A DNA stretch of 45,461 nt from an uncultured Methylococcaceae bacterium (GCA_903911305.1 CAIWDB010000139.1:1-45461); one strand, 5' to 3'; shown: positions 8,071 to 16,455, counted from the first letter of the stretch. A program made the numbers and translations. The notes: generated from the letters alone by a model not told the origin.

Positions 8071-8820
8071 TCAGGGCAAGTTTTGCTGATGGGCTTGGAT
8101 GATGCTTTGATAAGTCCCGTCCTGCTTCATGGATCGAAGGGCTTCATTAAAATCGTTAATGATCGCTTTATGTTTTGGGTTGGCTTTGCTGACAGCGACA
8201 TAAAGTTTGCTTAATCCAACCGACTTGGGCAAGATTTCCAAACTACTCGATTCAGTCGGCAAAAATTTGAGCAGTACATAGTTGATCGCGTTCAAATCTC
8301 CGATCACCAAATCATATTTGCCTTTCAACAGATCGCCAATCGCGGGCAGCAATGCGGGGTTGCTGACTTTGGTGAAGTTGTTTGCGCCAGCAAACTCCAT
8401 TGGGTACGCATAGTCTTTCTCGACTCCGACTACCACGTTATTCAAATCCGCCATTTTTTTAAATTTGATGGGGCTTCCTTTACGTTTGATCAAGCGCATA
8501 TCGTTAATCAAATAGGGTTCGCTATAGTCTAAATCGAGTGCCCGTTCATCGCTGTACCAAATATTGGCAATCATGTCGTATACTCCGATTTTGCCACCTT
8601 CCAATGCACGTGGCCAAGCTTGGTAATCAATTTTATAATCGTACCTTGCACGAATCAGCGCCGTAGTTATCAAATCGATTGCCAAGCCTTGTTGCGGGGC
8701 TGACTCGTCCACATAGGGTGGCCAATGTTCAGCGACAATGCTTAAGGTTTCTGCCTTCAAGCCTGTCATTTGCAATAGCAAGACCAGCATTAGGCTTAGT
8801 TTGATCCAGTAATTATTCAT
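8071..8820 (-). CDS. Periplasmic solute-binding protein family 3 (amino-acid-type)
   Basis: A 249-residue secreted protein. The signal peptide covers about residues 1-23 (LSLMLVLLLQMTGLKA then ETLSIV). The mature part has the SBP_bac_3 pattern: WPPYVD near the start, the G-AIDLI-type helix, a DMIAN-WYSDERA segment, a YSEPYLIN segment and a C-terminal IINDFNEALRSMKQDGTYQ. Such proteins bind amino acids or similar small solutes. No permease or ATPase is adjacent, so this is an orphan, as often seen for signalling or sensory SBPs. It may share a transcript with the PaaK-like and acyltransferase genes. The 232-base divergent region to 9053 should hold its promoter. Confidence 0.8.
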   Translation of the reverse strand: MNNYWIKLSLMLVLLLQMTGLKAETLSIVAEHWPPYVDESAPQQGLAIDLITTALIRARYDYKIDYQAWPRALEGGKIGVYDMIANIWYSDERALDLDYSEPYLINDMRLIKRKGSPIKFKKMADLNNVVVGVEKDYAYPMEFAGANNFTKVSNPALLPAIGDLLKGKYDLVIGDLNAINYVLLKFLPTESSSLEILPKSVGLSKLYVAVSKANPKHKAIINDFNEALRSMKQDGTYQSIIQAHQQNLP

Positions 8821-9052
8821 TGCGTCAGTCTATTCCGGGTTGATCGGTGTTCATGCCGATGATGCGCGGTTTTTGTTGCTCGTTGTTTTAGTGTTGGCAT
8901 GTCGGTCATTCCTTTTCGATACAAAATTATCCCGCCATTGGTTGCTGTCATCAAGAAATCTTTTTAAGAATGTTGTAACCTAAGAAGGCCGTGTAAAATT
9001 ATTTTTTTGCATCTCCTTTAAGATACCATCATTCATTACGGAAGGTAGTTTT

Positions 9053-9700
9053 ATGAAAGACAACAGTAAACGCTTAGTGATCTTATCCGCTTTGTTGCTT
9101 ACCGCTGCATTGATTCAAGGCTGTTCCCATGCGGATAAAAAACAGGCTATTGATTCTGCCGCGACAACCGCGCAAGAGCCAGTGGCTGAGACGGTTAGTG
9201 ATAGCAAGCCGGGCGGGATTGAAGGCGAACTTGTCGTCGTCACTGCGACAGTCAAGGCTATTGATAAGAAAAATCGTGTCGTAACATTGAAGTTTCCAGA
9301 CGGCAAAGAGAAGAAAGTCAAATGCGGCCCTGAAGTGCGCAATTTCTCTCAAATACGCGTTGGTGACGAGGTTAAGGCCCAGTTTTTGGAATCAGTCGAA
9401 TTGGTGGTGAGCGGGCCTGGTGCAAAACCTTCGGTGGAGCGTGAAAAGGAAGTTGCCCGCGCACCCTTAGGTCAAAGACCGGGGTTTGCAGCCATTGACG
9501 CGATAGAAGTGACTGCCACTGTGCAGAGCATTGATTATAAAACTAGAAATGTCACGTTATTAGGCCCCGAGGGGAAAACGTTTAAAATGAAAGCCGGTTC
9601 CGAAGTAAAGCGCCTTAACGATGTTAAACAGGGCGACACCGTGTTGGCCCGTTTGACTAAGGCGGTTTCCATTACCGTCACTAAGCCGGGTCAAAAGTAA
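9053..9700 (+). CDS. Lipoprotein with two tandem OB-like (DUF5666-like) domains
   Basis: A 215-residue lipoprotein. The signal sequence ends in AALIQGC, with cysteine 24 as the predicted acylation site. The mature part repeats one domain: about residues 62-121 (VVTATVKAIDKKNRVVTLKF) and about 150-209 (EVTATVQSIDYKTRNVTLLG). Each copy follows the same order: ATV--ID-K-R-VTL, a glycine turn, K-K-G-EV, V--GD-V-A. This looks like a small beta-barrel of the DUF5666/OB type. The linker is basic and proline-rich. A ribosome binding site GGAAGG precedes the ATG. A clear terminator follows. The binding partner is unknown; cell-envelope location is inferred from the lipobox. Confidence 0.75.
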   Translation: MKDNSKRLVILSALLLTAALIQGCSHADKKQAIDSAATTAQEPVAETVSDSKPGGIEGELVVVTATVKAIDKKNRVVTLKFPDGKEKKVKCGPEVRNFSQIRVGDEVKAQFLESVELVVSGPGAKPSVEREKEVARAPLGQRPGFAAIDAIEVTATVQSIDYKTRNVTLLGPEGKTFKMKAGSEVKRLNDVKQGDTVLARLTKAVSITVTKPGQK

Positions 9701-9760
9701 TTTTTGGCATTTGAGTTGTGCCGTTTGGTTGGACGCTCGTTCAACCATCTCCCATGGCTA

Positions 9761-9810
9761 CCCATGATCAATTTAGCGTTTAGATGTTTTGGTCATGGGC
9801 GGCTTTTTTT
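9761..9810 (+). terminator. Intrinsic terminator after the 9053-9700 lipoprotein gene
   Basis: CCCATGATCAA (9761-9771) pairs with TTGGTCATGGG (9789-9799) with one wobble, a 17-nt loop and a following T7 run (9804-9810). It lies 60 bases after the stop codon and also separates this gene from the origin-like region. Confidence 0.65.
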
Positions 9811-9823
9811 GCGCCGTTCGGCA

Positions 9824-9920
9824 AGGATAAAGAAAGAAAGAAGGATAAGTAAAAGAATAAAAGAATAAGAAGGCAAATTTTTAAAATTTTTCCATATATT
9901 ACAGTAATGTGTAAAATAGT
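9824..9920. other. AT-rich, purine-biased tract beside the iterons (candidate unwinding element)
   Basis: About 100 bases, mostly A with some G on the plus strand (aagaaagaaagaaggataag and similar), followed by aaatttttaaaatttttcc. No ORF is supported; the minus-strand 66-residue ORF here is low-complexity. Its position directly next to the iteron array is where an iteron plasmid has its DNA unwinding element. Confidence 0.5.
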
Positions 9921-9922
9921 GC

Positions 9923-10491
9923 CGCCACCTGTTCCTATAAGGTAAGGGGCATTTTCCAGTCTTATATAGCCACCCGCCACCTATTCCTCCATAAAATCAA
10001 ACAAACCGCCACCTATTCCTCTATAAAAACATGCAACATGCCACCTATTCCTATAATGGAAGGGTCGGTTTTAGCTGAATTTTGGGTCGGATATGGTGGA
10101 TATCCTGTGGATAACTATGCCCCGCCACCTATTCCTATAGGAACTCGCCACCTATCCCTCCATGTCTCCGATTGTGGGCTAACCTTTTTTAGGCGATCTT
10201 TTGCCGGTCAGGCAGTGCTTGCTAATAGGCTCTATGTGACTGTTTGCATTTAATTTTATGGTGGTTTAACGGGAAACGCCACCTATTCCTCCATAGTGTA
10301 TGGTGTGTTTTATTGGGTTTTTCACATGCCACCTATTCCTATAGGTGTTGGATGGGTCGTCCCGGACTGAATCGCCACCTATTCCTATAGGCTGGTGTGG
10401 TTGTCTTGTTCCTCGGTATGGTCGATTGGGTTTGGCGGGTGAGTCGTTAGGGTATGGATGAGCCCCAACCCGCCACCTATTCCTATAGGAT
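9923..10491. repeat. Iteron array: ten copies of a ~19-bp repeat, putative plasmid-type origin
   Basis: Ten direct repeats with core GCCACCTATTCCTATAGG, all in the same orientation. The GCCACCT core begins at 9924, 9976, 10008, 10040, 10124, 10147, 10278, 10328, 10374 and 10472. The 5' half is nearly invariant; the 3' end varies between CCTATAGG, CCTCCATA and similar. Spacings are irregular (23 to 131 bases), unlike CRISPR. The array lies between an AT-rich tract and the 3' end of a replication-initiator-like gene, and contains a perfect DnaA box. These are the parts of an iteron-controlled origin. Confidence 0.8.
10106..10114 (-). promoter_or_regulatory. Perfect DnaA box within the iteron array
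   Basis: TGTGGATAA on the plus strand is the exact complement of the consensus DnaA box TTATCCACA. It sits in the 84-base gap between the fourth and fifth iterons. Iteron plasmids commonly need host DnaA bound beside the iterons, so the position is meaningful, although a 9-mer alone can arise by chance. Confidence 0.65.
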
Positions 10492-10552
10492 AATGGCAGA
10501 AGTGCCTCATCTTGGATTTCCAGCTTAACCAAGGTATAGCTTGGATTGTCCA

Positions 10553-11659
10553 TCAATCTGCGGGTAACAGCTTTTCCTGCGAGATGGCTTTTCTCTTATT
10601 GGCCGCTTTGGCTTCCTTGATGAATTCCATGGAGGGGGTCAGCGTGTAGACGACATCCAAGATTTTGCGCCTGGCCCCGCTAACCGCTTGGCGATGAAAG
10701 CTCATGATGATGTTTTTTTCCTTGAGTTCGTTGATGACTTGATCCAGTGCGGCGATGCCTGCCCTCTCCCGTCCATAGTTGATCATGAAACTGTCCCGTT
10801 TGATGGTCGAGTAGCGGATTTCAAACGGTGTCATCAGCGACGCGAAGGTGTATTTGATAACGAGCTGGCGGTGGACCCATCGCCCGAGCTGTGTACTCAT
10901 GCTCATCAGTTTATCAAGGTCGAACTGGCGGTAAGTCGCCTCGATGATGCTTTTGGTGACCAGCGGGTGGAATTCGACCATCCACTGGCTGTCGGGGTCG
11001 GCCTTCAAATCTTCGCGGGACACGGATACCATGTCGGGGAGGTAATTGGACACCCGGGTGCCTTCGTTACCCTTCCCGTCCAAAGATTTGATTTCAATGG
11101 ATGACTTTGCCATGATTTCCAGTGAGCGTTTGATCTCGGCGATGGAGCGGGCGTGTCCGCGTTTTTTCAATTCGGTTTGAATTTGGTAGAGTGAGAAATA
11201 GACGCCGACCTTGGCGTTTTCGGTGTCGTGGAAGCCTTGCAACCGCTCCGCCGCTATTTTCCGCAATATATCCTCGACCAGTTCTTCGTTGGCGCTGGGG
11301 TAATAGTCGAGGACTTCCCCGTCGCTTTCGCGTATTCGCGCCGGCTGGATTACCGCCCTGAAATCCAGGCCACGATACTTGAACCGGATTTCGAGCAGCC
11401 CCAAAAAGCCATCCGCTGTCCGCCGCTTGTTCATTTCCAGTTGCGAGATGGAATATCTTGGCACACTGTCCCATAGGTCGATTGCGTTGGACAGCTTGTC
11501 CTTTTCGCCCGCATTGCAAAGAAAGGTCTGGAAAAGGTCGAGTTGAGTGGTGCTGAAGATGCCGGGTGGAAGATTGGTGTCTGCCAACTGTGCGGCATCC
11601 CTCACTGGGACTAGGCTGTTGGCAGGTGCTATCTTGTCAGTGGGGATGGGTTTTTGCAT
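10553..11659 (-). CDS. Putative iteron-binding replication initiator protein
   Basis: A 368-residue soluble protein resembling plasmid replication initiators with paired winged-helix domains. Visible features are a stretch VGVYFSLYQIQTELKKRGHARSIAEIKRSLEIMAKSSIEI (a helix-turn-helix with a beta wing), a second helical block around SMSTQLGRWVHRQLVIKYTF, and a basic C-terminus. I cannot place it firmly in a named family (Rep_3, TrfA-like or RepA-like are possible). The case rests mainly on context: its stop codon lies 62 bases from the last of ten iterons. A ribosome binding site GAGAGAT precedes the ATG. No iterons are seen upstream of the gene, so autoregulation through them is not evident. 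No parA/parB or mobilisation genes are nearby. Confidence 0.65.
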   Translation of the reverse strand: MQKPIPTDKIAPANSLVPVRDAAQLADTNLPPGIFSTTQLDLFQTFLCNAGEKDKLSNAIDLWDSVPRYSISQLEMNKRRTADGFLGLLEIRFKYRGLDFRAVIQPARIRESDGEVLDYYPSANEELVEDILRKIAAERLQGFHDTENAKVGVYFSLYQIQTELKKRGHARSIAEIKRSLEIMAKSSIEIKSLDGKGNEGTRVSNYLPDMVSVSREDLKADPDSQWMVEFHPLVTKSIIEATYRQFDLDKLMSMSTQLGRWVHRQLVIKYTFASLMTPFEIRYSTIKRDSFMINYGRERAGIAALDQVINELKEKNIIMSFHRQAVSGARRKILDVVYTLTPSMEFIKEAKAANKRKAISQEKLLPAD

Positions 11660-12083
11660 GTAAATCTCTCAATTTGTCAAGTATTGCCAAATCCATTGTG
11701 GCCGCGCCGTCAGGCTTAATTCGCCAGGCCATGATCGCGTCCCGCTTCCTCTGGCGAGTGTCATGTGCATTACATTATACGGTTTCTTGAATCAAAAGAC
11801 TGCCAATCGGATAAGTTCGCTCGCCACTTCACGAGAGGGTATGCCGCTGTTGGGCAATGGCGTTCTTAACCTAAAATTAAGTTTGGCAGCAAGCTTTGCC
11901 GTGGCGGCAAATCAAAACACTGCAAAGCCTAGGCAACCCCCTTCCGTATACGATGAGTCTAGGCGCTTGATAGGGTTTCCCCGCACACGCCCCTTTGCCC
12001 TACCCCATATCGGCTCCCCTTGCCATGGGGCGAAGGCATCGGCTTGGTCGTGATATTGCCAGCCTTCGACACGTTGGCGTGGC
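11660..12083. other. Stretch upstream of the initiator gene without a supported gene
   Basis: No convincing coding sequence. The plus-strand ORF at 11763-12053 has no ribosome binding site, no recognisable motif and a composition unlike a folded protein. On the minus strand TTGACA occurs about 20 bases before the initiator's ATG, too close to serve as its -35 box. The initiator promoter should lie in this stretch, but I cannot pin it. Confidence 0.4.
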
Positions 12084-12434
12084 CTAGAACACTAGAAATT
12101 GGTTTGTAATGAGCGATTTCTTTTGACTGCTTATCGGTGTGGGCTTTTTGCCGGCATCTAACTTATTGCTTGCGACCAGTCTAGGTTTATTGGCAATGTC
12201 CTGTTTGGGTCTATTGTCAACTTCTGGCTTGGGCAAAGGCTCCTCACCGCCATAATTTTCGGGGAGCTTGATGGTATGGTGAGTGAAGATGTCATCAAGG
12301 ACTTCCCTGCCCTCGGTCATGGCATCCAATGCCGCGACCAGTTGTTCGATAGTCGATCTGCTGTCCCCTAGCGAAACATGGGAACCGTCCGCCAGTACGC
12401 GGGTAATGGTTACGATGTCAATGTCTGTATTCAT
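12084..12434 (-). CDS. Small hypothetical protein upstream of the replication initiator
   Basis: I do not recognise this 116-residue protein. The N-terminal 60 residues look folded (VTITRVLADGSHVSLGDSRS, then helical TIEQLVAALDAM). The C-terminal half is rich in lysine, proline, asparagine and serine and is probably disordered. A strong ribosome binding site GAGGAG lies 6 bases before the ATG at 12434, so that start is preferred over the GTG at 12437. It is on the same strand as the initiator gene but 424 bases upstream. It could belong to the same former plasmid module. Confidence 0.6.
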   Translation of the reverse strand: MNTDIDIVTITRVLADGSHVSLGDSRSTIEQLVAALDAMTEGREVLDDIFTHHTIKLPENYGGEEPLPKPEVDNRPKQDIANKPRLVASNKLDAGKKPTPISSQKKSLITNQFLVF

Positions 12435-12873
12435 CACAATCTCCTCAAAATGGTTGTGTATTATGATGGCATTAAAGCATTAACCATGCCGTGCATTGAG
12501 TGCCATGAAAATTAAGGATTTGAGCGAATCGGATCAAAAGAATCCATGGCAAGTGTCTGGCAAAAACGACAAATGCCAATTTGGTGCGGATTTTTTTAGT
12601 GTCGGGATGCCGCTGCGATGCGGTAGAATTCTCTTCGTTTGCCAGTTGATTCGGCCTATCCATTTGTATCAAATGTCTATTTTCATAGTGAGCCAATGTG
12701 TACGCTGCCTCTGTCCGGGTCTCTCCTGCCGGCAACATGCCTCGTCCCGCTTTCCGCCATTCAGGTCAGCCAAATTGAAGTGCGAGGCTTGCGTTGCTTT
12801 GGGTTAATTTTGGCTTGATTGGTTAATGAATCCCTATGCATTCATTCCAATTGTCGGATTTAAGGTGACGGCA
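12435..12873. other. Intergenic stretch, no supported gene
   Basis: Two overlapping ORFs (12472-12738 minus and 12496-12807 plus) lack ribosome binding sites, known motifs and protein-like composition, and I reject both. The minus-strand promoter of the 12084-12434 gene should be at the left end. No repeat or strong hairpin was noticed. Confidence 0.4.
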
Positions 12874-15210
12874 TCACTCTGAGCTTGTCTGGCGGAACAG
12901 TTGCACTTGCAGAGGTTGGGATGTGTCGAGGTGGATATCGCGTTGCGGGAAGGCCATGACGATGCCTTTGCCGGTCAGAGATTTATGCAGCATGTAGCGC
13001 AAGTCGCTGGCGATGACCCGCCAATCCACACCGGGTTTGATCTCGACCCACACATACAGGCCGAACTGTAAGGCATCGCTGCCAAAATCCTCGAACAGGA
13101 CTTGCGGGGCCGGGTCGTCTTGAACCAGCCCGTGGCGGCCCGCAGTCTCCAGCAGCAAATTCGTCACTTCGCGCACAGCCGAGTCATAGGCAACACCGAG
13201 CTTGACCGCGATGCGCACCGATTGGCTGCTCAAGGTCCAATTGGTTACGTTTTCCTCGACAAAGGTACTGTTTGGGATTAAGGTTTCGATGCCATTGTTG
13301 TCGCGAATGTGCGAGCTGCGCACACCAATGTCGATGACTCGCCCGCGAATGCCGCCGACCTCGATCAAATCGCCGGGCCTAAACGGGCGTTCCAATAGCA
13401 ACATTAGGCCGCTGATCAGGTTTTTCAGCAGGTTTTGCATGCCAAAGCCTGCGCCGATGGCGACCGCGCCGCCGGCGAAGGTAAATACGGAGAGCGGGAT
13501 CTTGACCATGACCAAGCTGCTTATCACTAGGATTGCGCCGATCAGAAACAGAATCCATCGCCGTGCGATGTGGGCGCTGCTCGCGTCCATGCCGGCGCGA
13601 GTGATGGCCATGCGCTCTGCAAACCGGGTCAGCCTGGACGATATCCACAGCCCCACGATGAGAATGGAGAGTGCGGTCGCCACCTTGCCGACTGTGATGC
13701 TGCGCTTGCCGGTGATGGTCTGGCCTTCCACTTCGATGCTGTCTTCCGCCGCGAACAGTTCGATCTGCCATAGCTGCGAAAGCCCTCCGAGAATCTGCCT
13801 CCATTGTTCCTTTGCCCGTTGCTGCAAGGGTTCGACTTGATGCCTGTCATCCAAGTCCTGTTTCCACAAGTTAAGCAAGTGTTCCCCGATGTCTATCCCC
13901 GACAGCATTCGACGGTAGTAGGCCTCTCGCTCGACAAAAAGATCGCGCAACTTCAGTTCGCGCGCCATGGCCGGTGTCGGTGTGGGGTCGAGCATTTGCT
14001 TGTCCATATCGTAGACCTGCTCGGAGGTCAGTTTGGCCCGCTGTTCCACATACACCCGGATGGGTTGCAGTTCCGTTTGCAGTTTATCAATCGTGGCGTA
14101 AGACTGCTGCAAGTCCTCGCGGTTGTTGGTTGCGGCTGTGGACCAGCGCAATTCCCAGTATTTTTCACGCATTTTGACGGAGTCGAACAGTCGGTTCAGC
14201 ATTTGGAATTTGATGTCGGTATTCTCCGTCTGCTCGCGGAGAACGGCAAAGTCGCCTTCCATGTCTGCCAGCCGCTGCGAGTCGGGGCTTTGGGATTTGC
14301 GTTCCTGCTCAAGGGTCGATAGGGCGGCATCCAGCGATTGATGGCTCGATTCGACCAATGGAGCCGCCGCTTCCAGCTCGGCTTGGATGCGCTGCCGTTC
14401 GGTGGTCAGGCGGTCGAGCACCTGTGCCTTGTCGGTGGTGGGGAAGGCAATTTGACTCTTGATTGCGTTCAGTTTCAGTTTAAAGAAATCAAGACGTTGA
14501 CGGGTTTCGGCCATTTCCTCGGAACTCGTCCGCTGTTCGATGCGTATGCCTTCGATGCGGGATTCGGCCAAGCGGTTACGCAGCACCGCCAAGTCGTGCA
14601 GCCACACCAAACGGGGGGTTTGGCCGGCTTGGTTTTCAAGGCGCTCGTTGGCTTGGCGTAATTTTTCGCCGGCTTCTTCAAACACCTCGTCCCTACGCGT
14701 GGACTCCTGCTCGATGGCGGCATCCATTGCCGTCAAGGCGAGGATACGGGCGTTTTGGAAGCGCACTGCTTCGCGCAGTTCGTCCACCACCAAAAACGAA
14801 TACGGTGGCGGGGTTGGCATGCCCGTCCAGTTCGCCACCTCGTGTTCAATATCCAAACGGCTTTGTTGCAGGCTCTTCAGTTGTAACAGGCTTTCGATTT
14901 GACGCTGGTAAACCCGGATCATCTGTCCTTGAAGATACTCGCTTTCCATGATTTCCGTTTGGGTTGCCACGGCGGTTGAAGGCATCCTGCCAATTTGCCC
15001 TTTCGCTTGGGCAATCGCCTCGTTGGCGGCGGCGAGCTTGCCGCGAAGCGTGGCAATCAGTGTGTCGGGCGGGGTATTGGACCAGTCGGTGGTTGGCTGC
15101 CCGCTGGATGCCGTGTTTGCCGATGGCGAAGACAAGGGTACGAGCTTGGGGATGCCCGGTGCGCTGGTTGCATCCCATGCCAACAAAAAAAGGAAGACGG
15201 CCGCCATGCA
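12874..15210 (-). CDS. Large MscS-type mechanosensitive channel with periplasmic coiled-coil domain
   Basis: KefA/MscK-like channel. From the start at 15210 the protein is 778 residues: a signal sequence (MAAVFLFLLAWDATSA), a long helical periplasmic region (about residues 45-470, many Glu/Gln/Arg heptads), then membrane helices and the MscS core. The pore helix is FTFAGGAVAIGAGFGMQNLLKNLISGLML, followed by LLERPFRPGDLIEVGGIRGRV and the cytoplasmic beta domain with NWTLSS. It releases solutes under osmotic down-shock. The ORF track begins at 15729, but the extra 173 residues are low-quality sequence that crosses a MITE (15267-15386), so that extension is not coding. A TTG at 15237 (MDVLPIRC) is the other reasonable start. 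The ribosome binding site is weak for both. Confidence 0.85.
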   Translation of the reverse strand, partial: CMAAVFLFLLAWDATSAPGIPKLVPLSSPSANTASSGQPTTDWSNTPPDTLIATLRGKLAAANEAIAQAKGQIGRMPSTAVATQTEIMESEYLQGQMIRVYQRQIESLLQLKSLQQSRLDIEHEVANWTGMPTPPPYSFLVVDELREAVRFQNARILALTAMDAAIEQESTRRDEVFEEAGEKLRQANERLENQAGQTPRLVWLHDLAVLRNRLAESRIEGIRIEQRTSSEEMAETRQRLDFFKLKLNAIKSQIAFPTTDKAQVLDRLTTERQRIQAELEAAAPLVESSHQSLDAALSTLEQERKSQSPDSQRLADMEGDFAVLREQTENTDIKFQMLNRLFDSVKMREKYWELRWSTAATNNREDLQQSYATIDKLQTELQPIRVYVEQRAKLTSEQVYDMDKQMLDPTPTPAMARELKLRDLFVEREAYYRRMLSGIDIGEHLLNLWKQDLDDRHQVEPLQQRAKEQWRQILGGLSQLWQIELFAAEDSIEVEGQTITGKRSITVGKVATALSILIVGLWISSRLTRFAERMAITRAGMDASSAHIARRWILFLIGAILVISSLVMVKIPLSVFTFAGGAVAIGAGFGMQNLLKNLISGLMLLLERPFRPGDLIEVGGIRGRVIDIGVRSSHIRDNNGIETLIPNSTFVEENVTNWTLSSQSVRIAVKLGVAYDSAVREVTNLLLETAGRHGLVQDDPAPQVLFEDFGSDALQFGLYVWVEIKPGVDWRVIASDLRYMLHKSLTGKGIVMAFPQRDIHLDTSQPLQVQLFRQTSSE

Positions 15211-15266
15211 GCGGATCGGCAGTACATCCAATGCTGGTCTTCGTGCCGGGTGGGTGAGCAGGGGCG

Positions 15267-15386
15267 ATGCTGTTGAATTAAACAGTAGGCCGGTGTCTCC
15301 GTGCCGACAATGGACGGGTTTCTTCTCTTGGCGGCAAAGGCTTGCCGACCTACTGATTATATCGTGCGGGCTTAATTCAACAGCAT
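15267..15386. mobile_element. MITE copy 1 (120 bp, 15-bp perfect terminal inverted repeats)
   Basis: The ends ATGCTGTTGAATTAA and TTAATTCAACAGCAT are perfect inverted repeats. The inside holds a GC-rich imperfect palindrome (TTGGCGGCAAAGGCTTGCCGA). A second copy, in opposite orientation and of almost the same length, lies at 42463-42583. It has no coding capacity and sits 56 bases upstream of the preferred mscS-like start, so it may have replaced or changed that gene's promoter. Confidence 0.8.
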
Positions 15387-15605
15387 TGGGAACCATGGTG
15401 GGGATGTCCAGTGGAAATGGAAAGGTTTCGGTCGATGGGCGACGTTGCATTTTTGAGGCATAGCTTACCGGAATAGGGTCGGCATCACCAAGGGCGTAGC
15501 GGGTAAGCCTCTGCAAGCTTATCCGAGGGCTGGGTTGGGCGAGTGTGGCGGATGTTGTTCGGGAGGGTGATTGCAGTCGCTGAGTTTGTCTGCCAGGTGG
15601 ATTCT

Positions 15606-15631
15606 CAAAATGCAAGTGGCTTTGCATTTTG
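15606..15631. promoter_or_regulatory. 10-bp perfect inverted repeat, candidate enhancer site upstream of the sigma-54 promoter
   Basis: CAAAATGCAA (15606-15615) and TTGCATTTTG (15622-15631) form a perfect inverted repeat with a 6-base spacer. Its centre is about 130 bases upstream of the start expected from the sigma-54 motif at 15720. This is the usual distance for an upstream activator site bound by a sigma-54 activator dimer. There is no T run, so a terminator is less likely. Confidence 0.5.
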
Positions 15632-15719
15632 CAATCGAGTAAGGTTGAAAATTGCAAATTTAAGGCATTCAAGAATAAGAGTGAACTTATAAATATATGA
15701 TTATTAATTGAATTATAGA

Positions 15720-15736
15720 TTGGCATCAACTATGCC
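15720..15736 (+). promoter_or_regulatory. Sigma-54 (RpoN) promoter of the PEP-CTERM gene
   Basis: TTGGCATCAACTATGCC has GG (15722-15723) and GC (15734-15735) exactly ten bases apart, close to the consensus TGGCAC-N5-TTGC. The expected transcript start is near 15747, giving a 5' leader of about 34 bases that ends in a GAGGAAAG ribosome binding site. Sigma-54 control by PrsK/PrsR-type regulators is established for PEP-CTERM genes in other bacteria. Confidence 0.65.
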
Positions 15737-15780
15737 TATTCTAAATTGCCAGTCATCCATTCCACATTTGAGGAAAGTTA

Positions 15781-16455
15781 ATGAAAATGATCAAAACCAC
15801 TCAAGCTGCCCTTTTCTTTGCCATCTCTGCCGCGCTGCTTGCTCCAACGGTTGCCAACGCCACTGTTGTCACTACCACATTAACAATCAAGGAAAATGAA
15901 GTTTCAAAGACAGCAGGCACTGGGGATGGCAAAGCCCCGTTTGCATTCATCGTCAACCAGACGGGGTGGCTGAAATTTGAGCCCCAACAAGAAGGCAGTT
16001 CTAAGGACGCATTGTTGTTTGCCGGAAAATATCAGTCGGGTGGGCCGGTGGCTAAAGGGACGGTCTATGCCTGGCTGGTCGATCCGAAGACCCCTAACGC
16101 GGTGAGCGACAAGCTGACCCTGACCTATGAAACCAGCGACAAAGGCATTACCGAAATCACCGATGGTAGTTTTAAATCCGATAGTGGCGGGGCAAACTTG
16201 GGCGTATTGCCCGTTGGCTTAGGTGTCTTGGAAAAGTCAACGCCGGTGTCAATTTCCACATTTTACAAGCTTGTTGGCAGCAATTATGTAGCCACCTCGC
16301 TGCCGGGCAATCTGGCGATCAGCGTCCAGTCATCTGTGGCGGCTGTCCCGGAACCCGAAGAATGGGCGATGATGCTGGTCGGTGCCGGCTTGGTGGGTTT
16401 CCAAGTCAAGCGCAAGCAGACTCAATTGAACAAGAATCTATTTAAACATAGCTAA
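15781..16455 (+). CDS. PEP-CTERM sorting-domain protein
   Basis: A 224-residue exported protein. The signal peptide covers about residues 1-27 (cleavage after VANA). The C-terminus has the PEP-CTERM tripartite signal: Pro-Glu-Pro at 190-192 in VPEPEEWAM, a hydrophobic helix MMLVGAGLVGFQV and a basic tail KRKQ. The tail then runs on for about 11 residues, slightly longer than usual. The middle is a beta-rich domain with no recognised family. PEP-CTERM proteins are processed by exosortase at the inner membrane and often act in exopolysaccharide-linked floc or biofilm. The exosortase itself is not in this window, but an associated acyltransferase is (5708-6478). The gene is alone on this strand and has its own sigma-54 promoter. 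Confidence 0.9.
   Translation: MKMIKTTQAALFFAISAALLAPTVANATVVTTTLTIKENEVSKTAGTGDGKAPFAFIVNQTGWLKFEPQQEGSSKDALLFAGKYQSGGPVAKGTVYAWLVDPKTPNAVSDKLTLTYETSDKGITEITDGSFKSDSGGANLGVLPVGLGVLEKSTPVSISTFYKLVGSNYVATSLPGNLAISVQSSVAAVPEPEEWAMMLVGAGLVGFQVKRKQTQLNKNLFKHS

Noticed and set aside
9923-10491. CRISPR-like array of repeats
   Set aside because: Spacings vary from 23 to 131 bases, the repeat is only about 19 bases with a variable end, and no cas genes are near. The iteron reading fits better.
11763-12053. 96-residue plus-strand ORF upstream of the initiator gene
   Set aside because: No ribosome binding site, no motif and composition unlike a folded protein.
12472-12807. Two overlapping ORFs on opposite strands
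   Set aside because: Neither has a translation signal or recognisable feature; one ends in unstructured cysteine-rich sequence.
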